Position numbers and translations under genes: made by a program. Of a stretch of 37,227 bases of DNA, positions 25,201-29,690 are shown piece after piece; positions within the stretch are counted from its first letter, which is position 1; each line of letters opens with the position of its first letter. Origin of the DNA: Phoronis australis (lineage: Eukaryota > Phoronida > Phoronidae); the NCBI GenBank assembly GCA_002633005.1, contig NMRA01001093.1, positions 11,981 through 49,207 of the forward strand, in the 5' to 3' direction. The notes under the pieces were generated by a model. It searched no databases, had not been told where the DNA came from, and saw nothing but the letters and a program-made list of their open reading frames with translations.

Positions 25201-27539
25201 GCAGGAGCTCCATTGTTCTATTTTCTCGGACTTTTTGTCTCTCAGGGGCGGACCTTTTGCCCAATTCGTCAAATGGGGGGGCTCGTTCGAGCCCCCCGAG
25301 CCCCTTCAGGGTGCGCGCATGTAAAACATCAGTGTTATCGAAAGTTCATGTTCAAAACTCATCAGTGTGAGGCTGTTCAGTCTTGTTTGTCTTATGTTGC
25401 GTCTGAGCTCATTTTTGGTCCGTCTGAGTTTTAGAAATGAACGTTCGCCAATGTAACTAGTAACCACAGCAGAAAAGCAGAAAGGTTATCTTAACCATAT
25501 TTAGAGACCTTTATTCTAACTCATAAATCAACAAATCAAAAACAAGCTATGACAACTACTAAAAGTATGTATATATTTTGAAAGAAAAAAGATTAAAGAT
25601 TATATAACATGTTATATTTACATGTGCCATAACTATTTCTACGTTACCACCTTTTTAAGTAAAAATTTCATTTTTAAGAAAAGTACATTCATAGTGAATT
25701 AACCTCCTTGGTCGATTTTAATGAAATCTTTTTTAAATGAAAACTTCACAATTTACCTAAAAAAGCTCTTAGGAATTTCCGATTATTCGTTCAGTTTTGT
25801 TTCTATGCCAAATTAACTCGCAAAATATAAGATACTTTGTAAAAAATAGTATTCGCATTCGTCTATCTTACGCTATGCAAAAATCAGAGGTATAAAAGGA
25901 AAATCCTAATAGCTTTTTTGAGAAAGATTAAATAGTAAAACTGAAAAGTTTTAGTGAAATTCCCCTCGCCGTTTTCGAGAACTCGAGTTCGTGAGTGCAT
26001 ATTAAGTTGAGTTGCCGAAATCGAGAAAAAGCGCAAAAATTAGTAACGTGTCTTAAAAATCTGACGGTCATCGGTAAAATTATTTGGTGAAAACTTATTT
26101 TTGATCGCTATAACCTATACATGCCTTACTTATGTTCGCTATGTCAACATTTACTCGCTTACGAGACACGACTCCACGCAGTTGTCGGTTACAACGTATA
26201 CATTTGCATTTCTACTGGAAATTGGCGGTTCTGGCTGCCAATATGACTACCCAGATAAGTTTTCAGCAGTTCACACAACTGTGCTGAGACTTTCCTCCCA
26301 AGTCTTGAGGATATTTGTCGACGAGATTAGTTGGGATTGTTGCCGTTAATTTTGCCGGCTGTTAGAGTTTGCAGCTTTCGAAGTGATCCAAATACATTCA
26401 GCAAACTTCAAGGTGTTTATATTACAATAAGTACACAAAAATTCTAGTTTTAAATCTCGAAGACTGAGTTTGGGATTCAATAACATGGGCGCACCCAGGG
26501 GGTGAAACAAAAAGACCGGGTAAACGAGACAAAAGTCCACAAAATCCAGGGGAAGTCGGTGCTGATGCACAATTCGTGGGCCTGTATCTATTGGCTCCGT
26601 TTTTTTTTTCTTTAGTTCTCATTGATTTCATTCAGTAAAAGGAGAAAAGGTCTTCAAATCGAAAGATTCGAGCCCCCCAATATTTTAGGCTGGGTGCACG
26701 CATGAATAACTGGGTCGACACCAGCCAAACCTCCCGAAATGATTTCTCATACCCTCGAAGTATTTAAGTTGTTATTAACTATTGAATATGTCTTGGGTGC
26801 GGCGACGGGAATCGTAGTCGGGTTGTTACTCCGGAGGTTCGTTGCTCAGAAGATTTTATTTCCTGAGTATCGACCAACTCGAAGGAGAGACACAATAAAT
26901 ATCGTATTGTCTTCTTACTCCGAACGGCCTATATTTCAGTGGACCCTTTTGTTTCGCATCAATGAGTCTCTTCACAGCTCAAAGCTACAAAGATATTTGT
27001 ACGCCTACAACCAGGGTCCGACTTTATTCATTCTCTAAAATTTGGTGAACCCTATGCTTGAGCTGCGCCTCTTCATATACCGGGCGGACCCCTTGGGCTC
27101 GCAACCAAATACTCCGGTGACGAGACAATTAACCTGTTCACTGAGAAACGCTAGCTGATGGTCGAATTAGACGAATTCAGGATAATTCACTCACCCCTAA
27201 TCTGAAGCCTAGTGCTTATATCTCAAACATATACATTTTGGAGAGATCGGTTGAGCCAAGAATTCAAGCCCCATTTTGTAGGCTGGGTGCGCACATGCAG
27301 TAGATAAGACGTTGCTGTCAATTGTACCGATACGTAACATATATTACTTCTGCTACGTTGTTGATTCGACACAGCCTGAATCAAGTATCGTCCTAGTTCG
27401 TCCTACTTACCTTGATGAAGTACGGACTGCCGGTTTTATTCAAGGAGTAATTCCCCTTTAGAAGGGTCAAAGATATGTTGGTAGATGGCACCACCGAGTG
27501 CACGGATACCAGGAGCACGAGGAAAACCAAGCATCCCAT
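824..27539 (-). CDS. bark: Protein bark beetle (Anakonda)-like gene, nine exons, 3' end off window
   Basis: Join on the minus strand: 27539-27411, 20701-20416, 17892-17624, 14612-14366, 10039-8595, 8109-8001, 7053-4168, 3476-3369, 1267-824. The coding length is 5923 nt, about 1974 codons plus one base. Every intron is GT-AG and the phases match (0,1,0,1,0,1,1,1 between exons). Order in the protein: signal peptide (residues 1 to about 19); beta-helix module 1 (about 21-684); module 2 (about 685-1476) containing an SRCR domain (about 765-855); module 3 (from about 1477); MAM-like domain (from about 1792). Each module opens with a shared header of the form SPY.I, then a hydrophobic 'PGV.L.F' strand, then 'G...A.G(T/S)....I'. 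RN(Y/W)WG motifs recur at about residues 299, 640 and 1424. Known of the family: Drosophila Bark/Anakonda is a large transmembrane protein that builds tricellular junctions, described as a triple-repeat protein with beta-helix and SRCR units. Inferred: the same role here. The membrane segment and cytoplasmic tail are not in the window. An unseen small exon inside a long intron cannot be excluded. Confidence 0.85.
1340..1405 (+). repeat. Short tandem repeat 'ggggcacaactc'
   Basis: Three to four imperfect copies of about 20 bp ('cctaggggcacaactc') lie just upstream (in gene direction) of the exon 9 acceptor. Confidence 0.6.
1686..1740 (+). repeat. Tandem 'ggtacagag' repeat
   Basis: About six copies of a 9-bp unit 'gaggtacag', interrupted once by 'gtacacagttacag'. 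Confidence 0.85.
1761..2460 (+). repeat. Dispersed tandem unit, intron 8
   Basis: Several degenerate copies of the same unit as 1-600, with 'gccactaggggatacagtgg', 'gccaaatttcattaacc' and 'ctgaagatacagaggc'. No ORF of interest. Confidence 0.7.
2530..2670 (+). repeat. (AAT/AGTAAT)n microsatellite
   Basis: About 140 bp of imperfect trinucleotide repeat ('aatagtaataataata'). The rest of intron 8 (2671-3368) and intron 7 (3477-4167) shows no further feature. Confidence 0.9.
3369..3476 (-). CDS. bark: bark-like exon 8: first half of a MAM-like domain
   Basis: This 108-nt exon, phase 1 at both ends, encodes APCTFTGGFCDWTLKQDLSD and continues to VTQWHIVA. The acceptor is TTTTGCTTTCAG|ATGCAC and the donor GTAGCAG|GTAACT. 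The pattern C.F..G.C.W......D....W.. is the standard opening of a MAM domain ('CdFE.glCgW.q...ddfdW'). It joins exon 7 through a split TAT codon and exon 9 through a split GAT codon. A 136-codon ORF on the plus strand overlies it and is its antisense shadow. Confidence 0.72.
4168..7053 (-). CDS. bark: bark-like exon 7: end of SRCR, module 2 helix, module 3
   Basis: This is the largest exon: 2886 nt, about residues 829-1791, phase 1 at both ends. The acceptor is CTCACTATTTCAG|TTGGCA and the donor AAAATGT|GTAAGT. It opens with the cysteine-rich end of the SRCR domain (GINCNSN, EDCTVAPC, LCTSC, LRCEG). Then comes WAGVHLADG and about 600 residues of beta-helix rungs ending at SRNYWGTS near 5258-5275. 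Module 3 starts near 5110 with GNLTLTAELSPYEI, LVIKPGVELRF and GELYAVGTSDQRI, followed by EGWAGVQFLG, a second copy of the WAGV.L strand. Its last part becomes less repetitive and ends at PKM. The apparent Met at 7090 and tail CKYI are intron read-through. Confidence 0.9.
7054..8000 (+). repeat. Intron 6, mostly dispersed tandem units
   Basis: Between about 7370 and 7980 there are three diverged copies of the unit seen at 1-600 ('gcaattaggggggacaccag', 'gccgctaggaggcaccacag', 'gccaaatttcacaatcatc'). Bases 7054-7370 hold nothing I recognise. Intron 5 (8110-8594) also holds nothing recognisable. Confidence 0.65.
8001..8109 (-). CDS. bark: bark-like exon 6: middle of the SRCR domain
   Basis: This 109-nt exon encodes PKLRLESLNFLCSLMGYDGQ and continues to NYAAVG. 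The acceptor is CTACTATACAG|CCAAAA and the donor GTTGGAG|GTAAGT, phase 0 in and phase 1 out. 'LNFLCSLMGYDG' is the SRCR 'A...C.QLG..' helix segment with its conserved cysteine. It joins RWGPVCIT from exon 5 to GINCNSN from exon 7 without a frame break. Dropping the exon would join phase 0 to phase 1 and break the frame, so it is needed. Confidence 0.85.
8595..10039 (-). CDS. bark: bark-like exon 5: beta-helix, module 2 header, start of SRCR
   Basis: The acceptor is TTACATTTGCAG|GTTCAA, phase 1, and the donor CATAACT|GTAAGT, phase 0; the exon is 1445 nt, about residues 311-792. The first two thirds are beta-helix rungs rich in N-x-S/T sequons, for example MSNSQIENFTN and NVVIINSNF, closing with SRNWWGSS at about 9060-9078. 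The module 2 header follows: HVNSTLVL, DSPYRIEHDI, KLVLEPGAHLQF, then GELQAQGTPMKRIVL. The last residues, VRLGPKGSILKTVLEVQVDN plus RWGPVC, are the first strands of an SRCR domain, whose usual form ends 'WGTVC'. The rest of that domain is in exons 6 and 7. The in-frame Met 22 bases upstream of the acceptor is intronic. Confidence 0.88.
10088..11659. mobile_element. TA-flanked inverted-repeat DNA transposon in intron 4
   Basis: The ends are perfect inverted repeats: 10088-10113 starts TACCGTAAACGTTCGGGTTA, and 11634-11659 is its exact complement over 26 bp including the outer TA. The TA on each side fits a Tc1/mariner-type TA target duplication, leaving 24-bp inverted repeats and an element of 10090-11657. 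The subterminal regions carry about a dozen copies of GGGCGSTTAA, nearly all in plus orientation at both ends. The interior is mostly an assembly gap (10606-11290), so whether it held a transposase is unknown. The visible interior has no convincing coding frame. Confidence 0.85.
10606..11290. other. Assembly gap (685 N)
   Basis: A run of N inside the TA-flanked transposon; the length may be an estimate. Apparent ORFs crossing it have no meaning. Confidence 0.99.
11660..11940 (+). repeat. 63-bp tandem array
   Basis: 'gtctacactgaatgcagcct' recurs at 11722, 11785, 11848 and 11912, a 63-64 bp period, with a diverged first unit at about 11660. Two central units are identical. The array abuts the right end of the TA transposon. 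Confidence 0.9.
11941..12382. other. Intron 4 stretch with no recognised feature
   Basis: Short plus-strand ORFs here have no recognisable domain, signal or splice context. Confidence 0.5.
12383..12622 (+). repeat. 44-bp tandem array, first block
   Basis: Five to six copies of 'ctaacactagagacatggta' followed by 'tatattgtgttc(c/g/a)ctctacacttc'. One unit is shortened near 12520. The same unit returns at 13389-13556. Confidence 0.9.
12652..13393 (+). repeat. Duplicated ~183-bp block, 559 bp apart
   Basis: 12652-12834 and 13211-13393 are about 93% identical, starting 'ttttattgcccatctttcca' and ending near 'gaacaaaaat' / 'gaacataaat'. Each copy is next to a 44-bp array, so array and block look copied together. 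Confidence 0.85.
13389..13556 (+). repeat. 44-bp tandem array, second block
   Basis: Nearly four copies of the unit seen at 12383-12622, directly after the second copy of the duplicated block. Confidence 0.9.
13846..14280 (+). repeat. 57-bp minisatellite, eight units
   Basis: Units start 'catgtgttg(c/t)gata' near 13846, 13903, 13961, 14019, 14072, 14130, 14190 and 14245 (53-60 bp), each with 'aacaacatacagtccaggaa' and 'tggtcgaacactgatattac'. The 57-bp period is a multiple of three, so both strands show repeating ORFs; I regard these as by-products. The array ends about 85 bp from the exon 4 donor. Confidence 0.88.
14366..14612 (-). CDS. bark: bark-like exon 4: beta-helix end with NYWG motif
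   Basis: The acceptor is TTGTGTAG|GTTTTC, phase 0, and the donor TCATATG|GTAAGT, phase 1; the exon is 247 nt, about residues 229-311. It begins VFKAKNAGDEVFLEISDRV and carries NRNYWGSLQSEFL. The RN(Y/W)WGS motif recurs in exons 5 and 7. The reading frame continues upstream of the apparent GTG start at 14582 to the acceptor, so that codon is an internal valine. A 57-bp minisatellite starts about 85 nt beyond the donor. Confidence 0.83.
14613..17623. other. Intron 3
   Basis: It holds one copy of the dispersed unit at about 14870-14960 ('actgccactagggagcaccg'). A direct repeat of about 40 bp ('tatgggacaatg(g/a)tgtggaa') lies at about 15055 and 16142. A twofold 35-bp tandem ('cactcaattctaccaccac') is at 16478-16545. 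Nothing else was recognised. Confidence 0.65.
17624..17892 (-). CDS. bark: bark-like exon 3: beta-helix rungs
   Basis: The acceptor is TTCCTAG|GTTCAG, phase 1, and the donor CACTCAG|GTTTGT, phase 0. GTTTGT is the only donor here that departs from GTAA. The 269-nt exon encodes about residues 139-228. Regular beta-helix rungs are visible, such as IDGFTIRNS, LKLQNVIITNS and FCSLQNTTLDG, with Asn and Ser at the turns as in PbH1 repeats. It ends at NCTQ, a glycosylation sequon. Read-through of the donor reaches a stop within a short distance, consistent with splicing. Confidence 0.83.
17893..20415 (+). repeat. Intron 2 with tandem units
   Basis: A threefold 22-bp tandem lies at about 18085-18145 ('agcttaattgtatgtctt'). 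Degenerate 'gagaacagagaa' repeats occupy 18415-18555. At about 18950-19560 the dispersed unit forms a true array, with 'aaaatggccaccaggagg'-like starts near 18990, 19138, 19318 and 19464 (146-180 bp spacing). The remaining sequence shows nothing. Confidence 0.75.
20416..20701 (-). CDS. bark: bark-like exon 2: module 1 header of the beta-helix
   Basis: The acceptor is ACTTTTACAG|AACGAA and the donor CAATG|GTAAGT; the exon is 286 nt, phase 0 in and phase 1 out. It encodes residues 44 to about 139. It carries the module header strand LMIDPGVQLMFPANYRLKV followed by GKIVAQGSPTEKI, the 'G.(I/L).A.G(T/S)....I' turn shared with exons 5 and 7. Short hydrophobic rungs then end at HITVVNG, the glycine being split with exon 3. 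Unlike module 2, no SRCR sequence follows this header. Confidence 0.85.
20895..20978. repeat. Fold-back hairpin, ~40-bp arms
   Basis: The core is perfect: GTTACTGAACGCAC (20922-20935), spacer GGC, then its complement (20939-20952). The pairing resumes outwards to 'tagctaggtcctagag' at 20895 against 'ctctaggacccagcta' ending at 20978, with one small internal mismatch zone. Confidence 0.9.
21142..21537. mobile_element. Long palindromic (fold-back) element
   Basis: The arms are about 180 bp. The left arm runs from 'tcgcactgac' at 21142 through 'ccttttgcgcatagagggac' and 'ttatcaaac' to CTGCG at 21319. The right arm is its diverged complement from 21341 to 'gtcagtgcga' ending at 21537. A loop of about 21 nt separates them. 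There is no ORF, so it looks like a fold-back or MITE insertion in intron 1. Confidence 0.85.
21576..21700 (+). mobile_element. Left end of a 'GGCGGATCTAC' transposon
   Basis: CAGAGGCGGATCTACAGCGG begins at 21576, followed by a G-rich and then 'gttcaaaccccccc' stretch. It is complementary over about 60 bp, with gaps, to the end at 24400-24461. The two may be the ends of one element of about 2.9 kb, with the 22534 element nested inside, but the flanks do not show a clear target duplication. Confidence 0.6.
22534..23095. mobile_element. 'CAGGGGCGGATCTACG' element, copy 1, cut by gap
   Basis: It begins CAGGGGCGGATCTACGTTTT at 22534 and is about 98% identical over 561 bp to 36614-37174, with roughly a dozen substitutions. 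It runs into the assembly gap at 23096. A minus-strand ORF (22940-22545) is shared with copy 2. However, most base changes alter the amino acid and the frames diverge near the end, so I do not call it a gene. Confidence 0.85.
23096..23971. other. Assembly gap (876 N)
   Basis: A run of N that starts inside a high-copy repeat, the likely cause of the break. Confidence 0.99.
24380..24461 (-). mobile_element. Right end of a 'GGCGGATCTAC' transposon
   Basis: Read on the minus strand from 24461 it is CAGTGGCGGATCTACGGGGG, then 'ttcagggggtttaaaccccc', matching the left end at 21576. No gene is seen between 23972 and 24380 or from 24462 to 25107. Confidence 0.65.
25108..25321. mobile_element. CATG-family MITE, copy A
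   Basis: Perfect 13-bp inverted ends CATGCGCGCACCC (25108-25120) and their complement (25309-25321) enclose 214 bp, with further partial symmetry ('ggggctcgaa'). TAAAA on both sides (25103-25107, 25322-25326) fits a 5-bp target duplication. There is no coding content. Confidence 0.82.
25322..26483. other. Intron 1 stretch, AT-rich, no feature
   Basis: About 1.16 kb of AT-rich sequence; short ORFs only and no repeat I recognise. Confidence 0.5.
26484..26704. mobile_element. CATG-family MITE, copy B
   Basis: The ends are CATGGGCGCACCC (26484-26496) and the complement of CATGCGTGCACCC (26692-26704), 221 bp in all. AATAA flanks both sides (26479-26483, 26705-26709), a 5-bp target duplication. 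Its reverse complement resembles copy A ('cacccagcct', 'ggggctcgaat', 'ggacttttgtctc'). Confidence 0.82.
27250..27297 (+). mobile_element. CATG-family right end, partial copy
   Basis: 'gggtgcgcacatg' at 27285-27297, preceded by 'aattcaagccccattttgta', matches the right end of copy B. I could not find a matching left end. Confidence 0.6.
27411..27539 (-). CDS. bark: bark-like exon 1: start codon and signal peptide
   Basis: This exon encodes 43 residues and begins MGCLVFLVLLVSVHS, a classic signal peptide with a hydrophobic core of nine residues. It goes on with NISLTLLKGNYSLNKTGSPY, the opening of beta-helix module 1. The ATG is at 27539-27537. An in-frame TGA at 27545-27543 fixes it as the first usable Met in this frame. 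The donor is ATCAAG|GTAAGT, with the last exon base at 27411, phase 0, matching the phase-0 acceptor of exon 2 at 20701. The joined header (SPYFIK, then a 'MIDPGVQLMF' strand) lines up with the headers of modules 2 and 3, which supports the 6.7-kb splice. An ORF in another frame covers the same DNA and is longer, but it has no such features. Signal cleavage is probably near VHS|VVPS. Confidence 0.82.
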
Positions 27540-27542
27540 AGC

Positions 27543-27560
27543 TCACAACTGAGTCAACAT
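27543..27560 (-). promoter_or_regulatory. Possible five-codon upstream ORF before the bark-like start
   Basis: ATG at 27560 opens a five-codon frame (MLTQL) closed by TGA at 27545-27543, four bases before the main ATG. Just upstream, CTACTTTTTCAG at 27572-27561 resembles a splice acceptor, so a 5' UTR intron could end here. If the transcript includes this stretch, the short ORF would sit in the leader and could lower initiation. No promoter element could be recognised. Confidence 0.35.
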
Positions 27561-27572
27561 CTGAAAAAGTAG

Positions 27573-28879
27573 CACAGCACGAATAAAGTAAAAAGCAATT
27601 GAATCTCGGTCGCCTAGGTAGTTTCCAAAACCTGACCCCTTCCAGATAATCCCGGACACCTTTCAGCACTAGAAAACACGCTGAGTTACGTTATCAAGAT
27701 TTTGCGGGGTACGGTCAGCATACGACGAATACCATGGCTATTGTTTATTGAGAACGACGCTCAGAAAACTGGTAAGCGAATTGAGCTAGTGCATCTATTC
27801 ATTTCATGGAACGGTTGTACACGAGGTTTCGACTGAATTAAATTATTACTTTTGTTGGATTAAGGGAGTCGCTGACCAGTCACTGTCCAGTATTTTCGAC
27901 TCGAGGCGTAGTTAAATGGTGTGGATTGATTGCACAGTAAATCAGCAATACCTACATTCAGACGATTCTGCAAAAAAAGTCACTGGGCTGCCCAGATAGC
28001 ATCAATTCTAAAAGTCGCACACGGCTAATGGGAGAGTCGGTGACGGGAGTGCGTAGATAAGGTTTCATAGTAGTCATTGTCCTGGTGTCATTTTAATTCA
28101 GTGAAGAACTACTCGCCTTTCCCATGACTGAAAAAACAAGAAGTCTAATGGGGAAAGAAAATAATTTTTTTTTACAGAAAATGAACTAACTTCTTTGCTT
28201 CTCGGCTCAAAACATCGCACATTTTTTTTCTGTTTAAGCACGCACGTTGCATAATTTTATATTCGGAAAATTCGACATCCATCTTTGTTTTTTGTTCAAC
28301 AGTCTTTGACTTTCACCAAGTGAACAATCGGTGAACAATCGGGGCACTGTCAAATTCCCGCGGCCTTACGGCTGTACATCAGTGCATGTTGAATTAACCA
28401 ATTAACCCGGGATAATACGTTGGCATGAGCTTGTCCTCTTTCAGTTTAATTTTTTAAATAGAGTCATTGGTCTGAAACATTTCAGTTTATGAAACCAGTA
28501 TACAATAGCAGCCAATGGTCTATCAAGTTTATTTGTTCCCAGATATCTTATTTATTGTGATTTTGATATGGCTCCCGTACATTGATCTCGAGACACCAGC
28601 CTTTTGCTTGCCTGATCTTGCGTGATCCCGCTAGAAACTTTATTTACGGAATGCTACTTATGTGAAAGGGTGCTTATGGAGGTTGAGAAGAGCGGCCTTC
28701 CTGACACGTACAAGGCATGTTTAATTCACCAGCATGGTTTTGTCTCGGGCTTTGTAAGGTGTAATGTTATAAGCTATCTCAATATCTGCAGCTGAAGGCC
28801 TCGCGAGAGCAGTGCCCAAGTCGCTGAGGAAAAACAATACTGTCACTACGAGGTTAAGCGGCAGTAGTCAAGTTCGAAG
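27573..28879. other. Upstream flank of the bark-like gene, no feature seen
   Basis: Presumed 5' flank or 5' UTR intron. No TATA-like box, exon or repeat could be supported. Confidence 0.4.
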
Positions 28880-29690
28880 AATCAATTGCCAAATTTAACA
28901 AACAACCTGAAATGGTTTAGAAGACACAGTCGCACATGCCAAAAGGTCATTGGGTGGACGCCACAGTAGTTGTAAACGTCCGAAAATCTACTTCAGTCGT
29001 TTCCTCCGTCACAGCACCACCTATGTGGAAACGTAGCACTGGAAAAGAGTGTTGACATGCGACTGTCAATTTTCATATTGACCCTCTTAGCGGTTTCACG
29101 GAAACGAGAATTGGATGACAAAAACAATAAGAAAAGAGCACGCTGAAAGCAATTCAGAGGCATTTGCAAAAACTGAAATTGTTCGGGGGCCACAGCGGTA
29201 ATCAGGTCCGCTCAAAGGTTGTGGGCAACGTTAATAGGAAAATACAAGCAGAATTTTACAAAAAAACCTGCAAAGCGCAACAGTAGTCAGATTCGCCCGA
29301 AAATCGAAGTCACCCATGGTCTTCTCATCAGGAACACATATCTCATAAGTTTCATTATGATCCGTCGAAAGGTTTGACGGACAAAGTGGCGGACGCCAAA
29401 AATGGACACTGAACAATAAAAATGGTCACTAGTTGGCGCAAAATAAGCCGAATCAATCGGATTGCAGAACGTCCTCGTCTTCTAATAGAAAATTTGTCAT
29501 GGAACTCTAAAGAAACAGGTATAAACGGCGTAAAAATGAAAATTACCAGAAGGGGGAAAAGCAGTAATCGACTTCGTACAAGAATCACCGTCCTTTGTTG
29601 TCACATTCGCCAAATTGCGTAAAACTCCTGTGAGAGGTTAGGAGATGCAGTCGAGGATTCAAAAAGGTGTGAAAAGGCTCCGAAAGTCGT
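28880..29690 (+). repeat. Dispersed tandem unit outside the gene
   Basis: Diverged copies of the unit at 1-600 ('ggtcattgggtggacgccac', 'cagattcgcccgaaaatcg', 'aatggtcactagttggcgca'), again in plus orientation. Confidence 0.65.

Noticed and set aside
27436-27669. 77-codon minus-strand ORF
   Set aside because: It overlaps exon 1 in another frame and has no signal, domain or splice support.
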